Assembly (NCBI GenBank): GCA_001949185.1
Contig: BDGG01000005.1
Coordinates: forward strand, 248,001-312,000
DNA from: Ramazzottius varieornatus
Taxonomy: Eukaryota > Tardigrada > Eutardigrada > Parachela > Ramazzottiidae
Length of the DNA: 64,000 bases
Direction: 5' to 3'
This document shows positions 21,571 through 34,956 of the stretch, piece by piece; position 1 is the first letter of the stretch, and every line of letters begins with the position of its first letter. The position numbers were made by a program, and so were the translations under genes. The notes beneath the pieces were generated by a model that was given only the letters and a program-made list of their open reading frames with translations, made no database searches and was not told where the DNA came from.

Positions 21571-24500
21571 ATGGACGAGATTGTAGAGCGGGAGATCGCG
21601 TTGGAAGGTCTAGAAGGTAAGATGGTGGCGATTCAACTCTGTGTTTGGATCTTTTTGCTTCAAATTCGTGTTATCCTCTCCAGGTCTCACTTTGCCATCT
21701 TTCTGGATTCGTCTCAGCCAGGAATATAAGCGCCTTAACACGGTCACGATTACGAGGGCAGTAGCGGCGGAGACGGATACGACCAGCAAAGCTTTCCGGA
21801 AAGCAGCATGGGAAAGTGCGCTACGGAATGCTAAGATCGAGCTGTATGCGTTACCGGAGCCAAGAGACGTCATACCTCAGCATGAATACACAGATCTGGA
21901 GAATTATGCTTTCCGTGACGCGACTGGATCTAGTCCGTCCGCTGGCAAAAGAAAGCGGCCTGACGACGACGAGGATGGCGCGGAGGAAGTGGACAATGCT
22001 GTTTCGACGGAAGATACCGAGATGGAAGAACCGCGGCGCAGCAAGGCTGATAACTCCTATACGCATGGTTGGAAACAGGTATATTCTTTATTCTCCGCAG
22101 GCAAAGTAGTAAGCCATCCTATTACGAAGCCAAGACGTTCGCCGAGGTTTTTTACATACTAAAGAAATCTAAGTGATATTCGGTCAGTCATTTCAAGTTT
22201 AGTTTTCTGTGTCCGTAGGAAAGGTCCAGCGAACCCACCATACTAAATTCCTATGGGATGTACATACACAAGGATGCGACTCTCCGCGGATCGTGCCGGT
22301 ACTTGACCGAGCGCCAGAATATTACCGAGGATGTGAGGCGATCTAAGATGACGGCTGAGGCAGCTTACAAAAAGTGGGTAAACTGTACTTCCGGTTGCTT
22401 TTCCCGTACGGTAATGCACCACAGTAATGCATATGTTCCATGACAATTTCCTGCTTACAGATATGGGGATAAACTTGTTCTGGTGGCATCTCCAACAGTT
22501 CGGGAACAATGTATGGGAGTTGCGAACTTCTCGAAGGCGGAATGGGCGAAACTGACTGCCCAGGCATACTGCGTTTTGGAAGTCATCGTGAGGTAATCCA
22601 GTTCGCTTTCAGTTTTTATAGACATATGAAATGTATGTTGTGCACTGTATTCCATCAACGATTATCAGATGCGATGATGAGGCTTTTTGCAGACATCGAG
22701 CACACGGATGTTTTCTCTGCATATATGGCACCACAATGATTGGACTGGGAGTCAGGAACCTCAAACAGGTTCACAACTACACGTCCATACTGCAGGAACT
22801 CGGAGTAGTTTCGAAGCAGGTAACGTACGATACAGTAAATTCGATGGTATAGAAGTCTGCGCTGAGACTACCGGTAATTAATCAGAGTCGATAACATACG
22901 GATATTCTATTTCGGTCACAGAAGGGGAGGTTTAGGACAAATTTGCCGCAGCAAGGAGCTCACCAAGTTCTGACTTACATGTTTCCAACCGCTGTATCAA
23001 GATCAGTGAAGACTGAAATGGAGGTGTACGTGGACCAGCTGAGAGACGCTATCACAAAAGCTCCGGCTCATGGAATACCGATGGCACTGTTACCTCGTTT
23101 ACCAGTAAGCTCAGATCTTCCTGTTGATGCAATACGCATCTATTTTCGGCAATTAGGATGAATTGATCTGGAAAAAGGACTTTGTGTGTTTACAGGGTTA
23201 CCAGAAGGACAAAACGAACAAATTCAAGAAACGTCTGAAAGGCTTCTTCCCGGAACTAGAAGTGGAGTCAGTGCCAAAAGAGTCCCTACAAGACATTTAC
23301 ACGAATCTGGTCGGTGACAGAAATGGAATGGTTAGTGTGGTTCGTTGTCCTGCCACGGCTAAGGCGGAACCATCCAGTAAGAACAGTTCCATGAAAGGCC
23401 GGCCTCCATGCAGGGTTCCTGAAGACCTAGGTACAGTTGTAAACCTACTAACTTTCACCTTCTGTTCCGATAGCATTGATATCGTATTGTGTTATTTGTA
23501 GAAGTGACGCCAGGTCCCCGGCTGAACAAGAGTCTTATGAAAGCCACGCTGTTGATCTTCAAGGAGAACAAGGAACGCGGTCTCTCCCTTCCCGATTTGG
23601 AAGCAGTCTTCGCTGAACACAAGGTGACCAAGAAAATGGTGGAGAGACTGATGAAGCAGGTCTTGAAAACCGGCTACGTGGAGCCAAGTGGCAAGTTCCC
23701 CGGGAAGAACCCAGCGAAGAGGTACGTACAGGTTTTTGCTTCATACTGAGAGCTGGGTAAACATAACGGATATACAAGATCGCTATGTTGAGTGGCGCGC
23801 TCTTCCAGCAAACAAGAGTGAAACGGTGTGGTATTAAAGGTAACGAACTTGTACGTTTTGTTTATCCAGCTCCCAACTTTCTATTCGATGTATATATCCT
23901 TGCTTCTTTCTCTAGATACGTTCTGGTGAAGAATGAGGACGAAAGGCAGAAGCGGTTGGCGCAGGTGACGGGCGAAGCAGTGGACCTGTCTACCGAAAGT
24001 CCCTCTCGTGGCTTGGTTCCTGCCACGACACTACGGGACCGAGTGTTGGCTTGGGCTGAGAAGTTCAGGATGTTCGAGGACGCGAAGTTTCTCCAGACTT
24101 ACTACTCGTTTCTAGAACCAGATTACGGGTTTTTGGGGTTGGGTGATGTGATCACAGAAGTTGCCAATGCTGTGGACGCCGGTCTTTTTCGCTTCCATCT
24201 TATTCAGAAGGAAGTCATCCAGCCTGGCTCGCCTGGCTTCTCGACGTTCCTTTCCACCCTCGACGCTTCCCAGAACGAGCTGCAGACTTACGTCAAAAAT
24301 ATGGCATTTTCGACCGCGGTCAGAGCTTGTAAGTTTTGAGACCAACAGCGAATTGGTAACGACATTGGTATTTTCTACTGATATCAAATTTTTAGACTTG
24401 GCGCCAAATAAGAATATCGCCGGACAAGAAAGAAACAGTACGGTGGGTCGTATCACCGTATACCAAACCAAAAGTCGCATTCTCCGGTATCGGCTGTTTC

Positions 24501-27500
24501 ACCGATACCTCTTCTGTCTGGCGTACGAATCAGCGAATCCTCCGCCCGGAGGTTTCAAAGATTGGAGGGGCCGAATTCAACACGCGCAGCTCGCAAGTAT
24601 GAAAGCCCGATCGAAGACTGATAAAATGTCGACAATTAGAATAATTTAATAATATAGTAAATCAATATCATAAAGTAAATTAATTTCAAGTCAGTTTGAA
24701 TGGTTCTTTTTCTTCAGGAAATTTGAAAGGGTGGGTGACGTTCGAGGACATTCTCCGGAATATGCCACTGGCCGTCTTCGCCCGTCTGACACCTGTGACT
24801 TCTCCGGCGGACGATCATGAAAATGTCATCAAGAACACCGTAGAGTACGAGACTACGGCCATCCTTCCCTTGAGTGAACAGAGCGCCAGAGTTCTGCGCC
24901 ACATACTCAGCGACAGAACGTTCGTCCACCTGTTGCGTGCGATCTTGTTCTGTCTTCGGCAGATGGGTCTTGTAAGCTTTGGCCTCTCAGAAGGTTACTG
25001 GCCAGATCACACTGAACTGTATTACGTCCACGACGAGCTTACTCTGAAAGATACCATGTCTGTCCCAAGCGCCCACGTTGCGACAGGTACGCGGACCGGA
25101 ACTGAATTTCTGGAAGGCCCGCAAACGTTGCGTATAAGATTGTGATCTCAAGTTGCGCGCGTTTTCATTGTTGGTAACTGGAAGTGTGCGCCACTTCAAG
25201 TGACGATCTTGTGCGTTCGCTTGCTGGTCTTCCATCTATCAAAATGTTAAAGACTACTAATCATATGAATTCTCCTTTGGACGCGGCATATCGTAAGAGA
25301 TGGTTTTATATCGGCAGGTGTGATGGATGCGGTCATTGCTGCACAAGTTCCCGATATGCAGATCTCCTTCTCATCTGACTACGATGTGGTAAACTTCTGG
25401 CAAGACGTGGGGAATCAAACCATAGCCACAAAGCCGCGAACCCGAAAGAAAAAGACGGGAGCCGATGGCGAGCATCTTTCAGGTAACATGTTACCGGTCG
25501 TGAAGAAGAAGAAGCAAGAGAACAAGTTGGCGTCCCAGTACCAAGTAAAAGAAGCTATGCCGGAAGTGCTGCAGCAGATGACACCGCAAACGCTCACTCG
25601 TCCCTCGCGACCTCCAGGTAAAAAGAGACTGATGGTATATCGGTAAAAAAAACCGCTGAATGAAATAAGAAATAATTTTTGTTTAATACGACTAAACGTC
25701 TGTTACAGGCCAATGGCATGTTTGCTCAGGTGTCATTTTCATTCTTTTCCCGCATGAAAATTTCAAAATATTCGATTACGTCGAAAACTGAGGTTAAGAG
25801 GAAATGAGATGGTGGTGAAGGTTTGACCAGCGGCTGGTAGGAAAGCAGGACACTGGTCAACCGTTTGAGGAGCAACTGGCTTGCCAGGCTTTTCCGTGTA
25901 CTTAGTCATCACTTAAGCTTTTGCGGAGCCATAAGAGAAGATTCGCACTGCCCGAAACATATGATTCGGAAATCGGCACAAAAGCGACTTTCCTGTTCTC
26001 ATCTCCTTTCCTAAAATCTTACTGTCTTATACTTTTAGGCAGTAGACTGGCCTTATGTGGCTTCGACCCGATCGTCCGGCTGCATGTCAGGTACTTCTGG
26101 CTCCACGCCGAACAAGCCAGTCGGAACATGCAGAAGGAAGATGGCTACATTCCCGAACTGGACAGTTTCAAGCTTGACCACCTCAGTGCCACCCGAAGAA
26201 GAAAACAGGCTGACCGAGGAATCGACAAGCCCAAATACAAGAAAGTGAAGATAACGACGAACGGACGTGCCAAACGTGGACCGAAAAGGCTCGAACCCAG
26301 GCCCAAAATGGTTCCGGACACAGTCAAGAGGTACAGTATGTTATGTAAAACCTAGACAAACGAACTCGACAAGGCTGTTTTTTTTCTTCAAGTGGCGCAG
26401 TTTCCAGCCAATAGGATTGAAAACGTGCACCACTTTGGAAATAATAGTGTCGGGGGTGTTTGCTGAGCTTCCGTTCCTGGGAAAATTTAACTGTGGGTCA
26501 GAATCGAAATAGTTGTATTTTGTAGGGCGTTTGGGAACCGGTGGAACGGGCAACTCTTTCGAGAGACTTTACCGTGGAAGATGCACGAGAAGCTGCTGAT
26601 GATCGTGTATATCGCTTCGCGAGATCTCCTGCCTCGCTTGAAACAGAAAAGACCGGCGCATGTGGCCATCTTTCCCGACCTGATGGAAGACTATTTTCCC
26701 GATACGCCGCTTCGGAGGAGTCGTCGGGAGATCGAGGTGCATCTTTCGGCTCTCCAGCGTGACGAAAACTTCTTGCAACAGACAGCGATGATTCGAGAGA
26801 TCATCGAGATGGACCCTAAGGCACAAGAAATCATCAGGCAGAGTGAGGCCCGCAAAGAGAGTAAAACCACCTGGACCCTGTCGGAACAGTACGAAGAATG
26901 GAGACAATTGGTCCGCATTGGTATGGACATGATCCTGTCGAGACAGAAGTGCTCGAGGGCAGATAGGTTCTTGGCGGACGAGGACCCGAGGAAAGTCAAT
27001 GCAGCACAAGGTCCCTCGCAGCACGAGTGCATAAGGCAGTTTGTCCTCGGAAACTTGGTCATGGTATGTAAGGATATTCTTACAGGAAATTTTGCTAAAA
27101 ATAATCTCGAATAAAATGTGGAAGCTCGACAGAGAAACCTGATACGTTTTTCCAAGTGGCGCATGTTTTCAGTGTTCTTGGCTGAAAGCTGCGCCACTTG
27201 GAAAGACGATCTTGTCGAGTCTAATGAAAATGATCAGATGGTTTCAGCTGCTGTATGTGATATTTCTTCTGTAGCACACGATTATTCGTGGAAGGGTGGA
27301 TGATCCACGAGCTCTCAATGTAGCGATGAGAAAGGAAGATCAACGTGTTAGCGTGGGGATGGGTTTCCACCTGAACTTCCGAGGCGTCATCGTCACTAAA
27401 AAAATCTTTGAAAGACATCCCGACATGGTCGTCAACCTGGGCGGCATCGGAATGGGACCGTCCATGAGGTTCAAGGACTTCATCAAAGCGGCCAGCGAGA

Positions 27501-29449
27501 GCTGGTTGGGAGTGGCCGTTAATGTCGGGCAGGTCGAAGACATGACGGGCGAAGTGGACCCCCGGATTGCCTTGCCCTTCTACTTCGACGCTCTCACAGA
27601 CTACGCTGCTGAGTATCACTGGTCTTCGATCGAGCTAGACGTATGAAAATATATTTCTTAGAACGTGACTGAAATTCTGCATTCATCTTTCGTCCACCTG
27701 CATATTATCGTGCACCGTAGTAAAGCCCGTTCCGCGTAACACGACAAATGCGCCAGCATTGTGTTACAGTTGTTTACTGCACGGCACGGCATGGCGCGGT
27801 GTATGCAGGTAGCTGAATAGTTAGTGAGTCGTTTACATCAGGCTTTCACCCACCTGCATATATTCACCCGTATGTGAGTAGGCAGGTGCGGATGCTTCGG
27901 GCTTTTGGCGTGCTCGCTTAGTGGTCGCCTTTTTTAATCGCGTCTGTTGTTTTTCTGCAGAAAAGGGTGCAGATTGTGGGACTGTCGTCCTATCTGGAAG
28001 AGAACGAACTTTTCGACGAAGACCTCGAGTCGACCAATGCTGCTGACCAGTTCAAGTTTGTTGCGGTCCCAGGTCTACGCTTGGAAGACAGCAGCTTTCT
28101 GGGAATGTCAAAGCTCGTACAGTACGAGATAGCCGAACGTTTCGAAGCAGTCAAGAAGGAAATCGAAGCCGGCCTTCCATGGTCTGATACTGGTGAGGAG
28201 AGTGTGACAAACATCGCCTTTGACTGCAGCAGTAAAGTTTTCAACCAGTGTATGGCAGTCAAGAAGCTCGTGGCGGAGAAACAGGCGGCAGGAGTTACGA
28301 AGAAGTTCATCTGGGTAAATGAAACTCTAACTCGAGATATGATTTCATTTGCATGTATCTGACAAACCGACTCTTATAGGACGCCATGGAGGAGCATTTG
28401 AACCTACCGTTAGAACAATGTCCGGGTGTGTTTAATATTCTTCTGCAGCGCCATTTAATTATACCGGCAGGTATCGAAGAAGTTCTCTACGTTGCTGCGG
28501 ATCATATGGGTCCTTGGTTAAATCGGGCTCATAACGACCCGACGTAAGTCATTACATACTGCAGTTACGGTCTAGCTCTGTCAAAGTTTGCGTTCTACGT
28601 TTTCTGGTTTTTTTAGTAAAGCGTTCCAGCCACGGCCTTGGCTGTCTTTCAACGGCGAGATCCTGGGCGATATCCTGTACTCGCACTTGCAACTAGTTGT
28701 GCTGCGAATCTGCGAAAAGCCTTCCTCTCCGATCTCTGCATTGATCCGACACTTCCAGCCCTTCTTCTTTGGGCGTAACACAATCGAGATTATCGAAATA
28801 CTCGTGTCGCTTAAGTTGGTGAAGAAAATTCGATGCGATACGGTCGACGATGATCTGACGCAACTGCCCATCACCAAAGGTGCGAACGAAACACCAGTGC
28901 GGACTTCTAAAAATATTTCGGACAAAGTTTTCAGTTTTCATCCAGCGTTCATCGAAGATCATTCGACAGAATTTTATTTTTGAAGATTTGGAATGGATCG
29001 ACGACGGCGACACGGAACACATCCACGTAGAATGTAAAGAAAGCATTTGGCATTCCGTGATGGGTCTCTCTTTCTTGAAAGAACTACTGCACGTTACCAA
29101 CAAGGAACCTTTCTCTTCCGGTTCCGCCGTCAGCCCGCAGCCGTACTCTCGGACAGAAAACTCTCAAGTTGAGACAGTGAATTCTCAAGAGGAAGAAGAC
29201 GAAGCACCGGCTCCCTCGAAGAGGTCCAGAGAACAGCGAGTGGTGAGGAAGCGAGCCCTGTCACAGGAAGCCCAAGAAAATATCATCATGGCAGAGGTCA
29301 CCGAGACGGCTGAAGCGGAGGAGGACGAAGAGGGTTCGGCGAATGGTGCAGAAATCTCCGAAGATGAAAGTGAACACGAAGATGGGATGGAGGAACTCGA
29401 TCCTGACTTCTTCGCAACCTTTGACGGAAACAACACGGAAGAAGACTGA
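21571..29449 (+). CDS. GTF3C1: general transcription factor 3C subunit 1 (TFIIIC220)
   Basis: Largest TFIIIC subunit, which binds the B box of tRNA genes and recruits TFIIIB and Pol III. Nineteen exons join in phase: 21571-21616, 21684-22078, 22219-22373, 22461-22592, 22693-22819, 22922-23104, 23196-23430, 23502-23721, 23916-24328, 24396-24596, 24718-25086, 25318-25617, 26039-26330, 26526-27063, 27275-27640, 27961-28314, 28380-28543, 28617-28879, 28986-29449, for about 1738 aa. Family landmarks are the start MDEIVEREIALEGLEG, LRGSCRYLTERQNIT and GDKLVLVAS, then winged-helix-like segments and the C-terminal RPWLSFNGEILGDILYS block. The middle (exons 14-16) is divergent. The tail is acidic. Introns 11, 13 and 14 each carry one hairpin repeat. 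Confidence 0.92.
25149..25212. repeat. hairpin repeat copy A, GTF3C1 intron 11
   Basis: The left arm is CAAGTTGCGCGCG and the right arm GTGTGCGCCACTTCAAGTGA, followed by CGATCTTG. The left arm is diverged. Confidence 0.7.
26361..26445. repeat. hairpin repeat copy B, GTF3C1 intron 13
   Basis: AACTCGACAAG starts the left side. The inner arms are CAAGTGGCGCAG and ACGTGCACCACTTTG. The loop contains CCAGCCAATA, shared with copies F and H. Confidence 0.8.
27124..27220. repeat. hairpin repeat copy C, GTF3C1 intron 14
   Basis: The inner arms are CCAAGTGGCGCATG and AGCTGCGCCACTTGG. The right side continues AAAGACGATCTTGTCGAGT, the commonest outer sequence of the family. Confidence 0.85.
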
Positions 29450-29556
29450 AGCCTCACGAAAGACCCGAACCACTTTTATACTGTAACGAACCTCCTTGTC
29501 TTTTCATAATCACACCTAATTGTCGCTGTAACTTCTCTTTTTATCCTTCGTCGTTC

Positions 29557-29589
29557 AATAAAGCTTCTGTAAAAACAGGCGAAATAAAA
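29557..29589 (+). terminator. polyadenylation signals of GTF3C1
   Basis: AATAAA occurs at 29557-29562 and again at 29584-29589, about 110-140 bases after the stop codon. They lie before the convergent end of villin at 29657. Confidence 0.6.
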
Positions 29590-29656
29590 TTAGAACCGGA
29601 AACTAGGCCTGGAATGCGATACGCGGAATAGGATGCAGTTAAAATTTGTTCAGCGT

Positions 29657-32600
29657 CTAGAATAAACCAGCCGACTTCTTCAAAGCTCCCTTCTTCCAGC
29701 TGGGCAAACCGGCAAATTCGCCGTATGACATACCAAAGACCTCGTGGAAGTCATTGTCGTTCAGGTAAGCTTCCTTGTTCATCGGATCCACTCCTTCCGG
29801 CAGCCCTTCCGCGTCCTTCACGCGAAGCATGCTGATCGGGTACTTGGCATCAGTATGCTCGTAATGGTCGTGGGAGTGGCCATGATGATGGTTACCATTG
29901 GTATTGGTCTTAAAATCGTATAAACACGGCCATGGGAGCGTACTTGAATACTGGTAACGACGAAAGCGATTCGTACCTTGTCTGCCAGAGCCTGTTTTTC
30001 ATGCGCAGAAATCGCCTGGCATGGTTCCCCGTCCGCGTGGTTGTGCTAATCGATAATAATCAATAATCAACCAATTAGAGATTGCAAATGATGCGCTGGT
30101 CGTTTCTCACCGTCCACAGGTCGAAGTCCCATACTCCGAAGAAACCAGTAAAGTTGGTTGGTTCGTGGCCTTGGAATATTTTAATGATGGGTGTGTTGAT
30201 ATCGCGACCCTTCGGATCTGTTCGTAAATACTCCTGTCCAACATAACATACAGTAAAACTGCGGGTGAGCTGAAATGTCTATCCAGCAGTCAGACAATCA
30301 AGTTTATCCCAGAAGTTTGGGCTGGTCGAGAAATTTCACCTGAGCAAGGATGGATGCGTTTTGCTTCTCTTGACGGTTCGCGCCTTCACCGATCCACATA
30401 AAAATAGCGTCGCCACTGTCCAGCAGCAGAACATCATCCGGAACCTTCAAACATAACCACACTTCACTCAACCTCACTTCACGAGCATGTTTTATTCGCC
30501 ACCTCAGTAAGATTCAAGAACGACTTCTGCGCCTGAGTCAGAGGAGTTTTTCCTACGAGTAATTTATCATATACCAAGTCATCTTGCGTAAAGTCGACCA
30601 GCTCTTCCGCGATGAAACGCCCACTGGCATTCGAGCAGTGAAACAAACGCGGAGTACGGTCGGGAATATCTTCCTGTAGGCGCTTCTCGTTGGGGTATTC
30701 CTCCTTTCCTCCTATCGCATTCCAAAAGTCCGGTTTCTCCATACCCTCGAAGACCAAAGTGGGTTCTCGGGTGGCTGTCGTGGCGATCTTGCGAGCCGCT
30801 TCTCTCTCGTCACCGGTGGAACCCTAAAACCAGTTAAAGAACACTGAGCAGCTCGACCACCTGATTAGCCGAGTATCCATTATTTATTACCTTTCCGGCC
30901 CACATATACGTCATGGTTTTCGTGACCAAGACAAAGGCATCATTCGAGTTTAGCGACGAGGCGCGTCTGGGTACTTCGATCGCCTTCGTGTTCGTACTGG
31001 AAGACCCGCGCACATGCAACAGGTATGAGTCTCGGGAATCCACCAGGTCGTCCTTCTGGCTCGACCTGGCGAAACCGCTCTTGACCCCACCCTGTGCGAG
31101 AACAAACTTGACTCAGGTGGCTGGCCAGTTCAAAAGCGAAACATACGGCAATCGAAAAAACGTGGTACCTCATGGATGACCATGCACCCGCCAAACATGG
31201 CCATGAAATGCGGTGTTTCCTTCCCCTGGACGATTCGCACTTGGACTGGTCCTCCGCCCATTCGAGTATCCATTTCCACCATCTTGACTGCTGCTGTTCC
31301 CTGCTCGTCTGCTGTGGACTTCCGACCGAGCCAAGTGTAGATGATGTGGCATTCGCGAACGCTGTTCCAGTAGGTGTATAGGATAACGTAACCTACGACA
31401 GAAGACTTTTCCGTTCAATTGTCAGTTGAAGCTCCTGTTCTGTACAAAATCCTGTTCTTACAGTCTCCCGAGTAAAAGGTCCCATATTCTTTAGGCTCCA
31501 GTGGTTTCAGGTCGAACTTGACGACCCGCCAGATGTCGCGTCGTCCACTGCCGTCGTCGACCATCTGATATTGCGCCGCCAGACTCCGCTTTTCGTGCAA
31601 AGAAGCTGCGTCAAACTTTGTTTGCACAGTCGGAGCTGTGAATGTAACAATTTACCGTCAATATAACCTCTGGCCTTTGTGTCAGTGAATAAATAGTTAC
31701 AAATAGGCTAGCATAAACAAGATGGTGAGCGGGAACTGACCTATCTTGTTGAAGGAGCGATCCATCCACTTGGGTCGCTGCGTCTCGTCCTTCTCAATCC
31801 ACACTTTGAATAATGCGCGGAACTCAATGGGTTCTGCACCATCAATCACGCGGATAATGGGGGTGCCGTTAGGGTATCCTTTTTTGTTGATGAAACCCTG
31901 CAATAAAATTTCCATAAAACCAGATAGGGGCATCGAACAGAAACCAGGGTCGACCTATTTCAGGACCAAGCCAGGCTTCCCTTATTTCTACTCCGGACGC
32001 TTATAGGCAGTCCCGTTTCAGTGGTTTACGTGTCATAATAACCATCCGAAATCGCCATTGCACTGTGGCTATAGTCAGCTCATAATCGTACTGCTTAATT
32101 AAGATCTACCACCAAAACTGAGTATTCTGTTTGGTGGATGAAGCTTTGAAAAATAACTACCTGTGCATTTCGCATGGCTTCGTTGCGTTCGGTCTTCGTG
32201 GCGTTCTTCCCGATCCAAACCCAGATGCCGTTGGAGTGGTTGTCCACAATAAAAGAGTCCTGCAAAATGGATAATTACGTCACTGTGAAAATGGAGTACG
32301 GGCACAGTAGTTCGAGGAAGTGATTGAATCGTACGTCCGAGTTCAGATCGCTTTGCAGTAATGGCCCGCCCTTCACTTCCGTTATCTTGAAGGTTCCCTC
32401 GGCATCGCTACATCGATACAGACGTAACTGTTCGGCAGATACTCGTTCGTGGATGACGTCGGAGCTGGCTGCATCTGGGCTTGCTTTTCCCAAGGTGATC
32501 TTTCGTACGTCCAAAAATTCGCTGAACGCCTAAAGAAAAACAGTTTCCAAGTTAGCCGCAGAGAAAAGCGCGCCGCTTTCATCAGCGACCGGTGCGAGCG

Positions 32601-33892
32601 TTACCGCTTTCTCGTCTTCCGGTAAGAGATGCTCTTTCCCGTCGTCCACAAACACAATGGTGTGTTCGCCTCCGTGCTCGCTCTTGAGCTTGTGTGCAAT
32701 CTTCGAGCCTTGATGCTTCTCGTACATATTAGCGTTCTTGCCGATCCAAACGAAGATGGAGCCGCCAGTGTCCAAGACGAAGACGTCGCCATCGTTCATG
32801 TTCTTCCAGGCGATTTCACGGATCTAAAGATATTTTTGAAGAAAGTAAATCTCAGTCTTATTATGCTACCACCAAACCGACAAACGAGTCTTACGCACCT
32901 CTCGAATAACAGGCCGCCGTTTTCCCTTGACGTGGAAAAGGTGTGGCTTGTGAACCAAGTCCAAAGGCTTCAGTCCGCTCTCCACACCGCCTTCCAAATA
33001 CCTATTCAGAATATTCAAAAATTGCTTTCGACCCAGATCCTTTCACATTCCAGGAAAGGCTTCAAATAATTCAATGCCATTTGAGAGCTCTTACCGGATG
33101 CCCGATGGAAAGTAGCTCTTGAAACGCTCCGACTCGGCCCCTTGCACCTCGCGGTGCTGTACGGGCGACCCATCTAAGTAGTCATCGAGCTCCACGCTCT
33201 TGATCGCAGCCACTGCAGCTTCATCCTAAAAAGAGAGTCCAGTAATAACACGTTAACGAATTCTGCGTTCATGGTTTTGGGTCCAGCAATGGATGCAAGA
33301 TGTCAGCAATGACCCCCATACCTGGGAAGTGTTCTCGCCCAGCCAGAAGTGCACTCGCAGATCGCCATGTCCTCGAAGATCGCGCGGCTGTAAATATCAA
33401 TTCGTTAAAATCAGACCAGAGAGTGAAGCTGCCGGAAGCCCCGTACGCGCAAAGAGGGAGTGCTAGGCTGCGGCTGATAGAGTTCAATATCGTTCCCGCG
33501 ACCTGCGTACCTTGATATTGATTCCGGGTCGTTCGAATTTGTCCGACGCCTGAAATAAAAACCGACAATCTTCGAATCGTCAGTTCCTCTTGTGGGGGCT
33601 TGAGTTAACAGACAACATGTGACTTCTGCTTACGAACCGAGTAGATAATGTAAGAGTCGCCATTGTAAAAACTTCCGTATTGCTCCTTTGGTACAGGGAC
33701 AACTTGCAGCGTCTGCAACAGAACAACACCGGTGGAATTCAATGAATTCAATTCATTACCCAATAGACACTGCAAGCTTGGACATACCTCGATTCTCCAG
33801 ATCAAAAATGCGTTCTGCTCCCTAGGGACTACTTTGAATGCCGGATCAACGGAGGGAGTTCCTGGGCGGCTTCCAGGTACGTTGGGAGACAT
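29657..33892 (-). CDS. VIL1: villin-like actin-binding protein (six gelsolin repeats plus headpiece)
   Basis: Ca-regulated actin severing, capping and bundling protein, about 861 aa. Eighteen exons: 33892-33788, 33712-33638, 33549-33511, 33387-33322, 33225-33095, 33001-32899, 32823-32605, 32529-32335, 32259-32161, 31897-31741, 31635-31462, 31392-31169, 31091-30891, 30823-30575, 30444-30340, 30233-30111, 30045-29977, 29908-29657. Repeat signatures include [50 protein letters not shown] and [19 protein letters not shown] His-rich linker (HHHGHSHDH) precedes the headpiece: [14 protein letters not shown], then [16 protein letters not shown] at the C-terminus. The exon 2 donor must be GTTCGT, because the stronger GTAAGC four bases later breaks the frame. 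The ATG at 33892 is the first in frame. Confidence 0.92.
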
Positions 33893-34956
33893 GGTGCAGA
33901 ATTCTGAATACCCTTTCAGCCCGCGGGGAAGCAACTGAGCAAAAACCGGATGTCAAGTACGGAATTTCTACAAAGTGTTTCGAGCTCCGTTATTAAATTC
34001 GAACGGATTTTTAGTTTACAGTTGCGCAGTCAAATCATCCGGGTTTTTTTGTAAACCCTTAAAAGTCGACCTTACGTACGTGGACTACGAATATACTGAC
34101 ACTATACGTGCTGCATTCTAAACTTTGTGGTGCTCTTTACGTAAAGGTACACACCGATGATAAAGTTTATCGAGAAACATGAATAATTCACTGATCAAAA
34201 GGCACCCGGAATACAGAAAGAGCATTTTACACGGTGACCGTGACTAGGTGCAATCGCATAATCGAGATAAGGAAACAATGACAAGATTGTAAAGGGCAGG
34301 ATATACGCTATATATTCGATATCAGGCTACTTTGTGATCCATTCGATTGTTGTCGACCAATCAAAATTCATTGCCCCCGATCAACCATCACCAAATGTCT
34401 AGGCGGCGTCCTTGACATGAAGAAATGAGTTTACGTAACTTTAAGCTGGCCGATCCGTCGAAAAAAACCGCATGCTAATAAGACTTCATGAAAAGCACTG
34501 AACGCAGCCTGACTGGAATTTATTCTCATGGCCCTGCGCACCAGACTTGCTGCCAGAACTTAGAGTAGAAACTAGCGAGCAGCATGATTACGGGCGAGAA
34601 GCATTTGTTGGATAACGTGATAACGTGCCAGGTTCGCTGAAGTTAAGGAACCAGTAAAAAAGGGGGTTCCGCACTACAGCTATACAGTACCGTATACTGT
34701 ATCACCGGCTTCCGATGAGAATTGCACAGACCGTTTGCAGTTTAACAATGTTCGCCGCAACCCGGAAGTTCAGTGCAAGATACTCCCTCAGGTGGACTGT
34801 TGCGGAGAAACAAAGGAATCCCACACTTTGTAACGGATAAATCTGGAAAAGCCCCCCAAACCGAATTGTCTAGATGGAACACAATCGTTAAAAGATTTGA
34901 TATGATAAGGACTTGATATCGAAAAGAACCCATGTCTATCACTAAACCAATTGTCG
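33893..34956. promoter_or_regulatory. divergent villin/CFAP57 intergenic region
   Basis: About 1.06 kb lies between two start codons pointing apart. No ORF or RNA gene was recognised. An 8-bp inverted repeat (ATACAGTA / TACTGTAT, spacer 5) lies at 34682-34702. No firm promoter element could be assigned. Confidence 0.4.
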
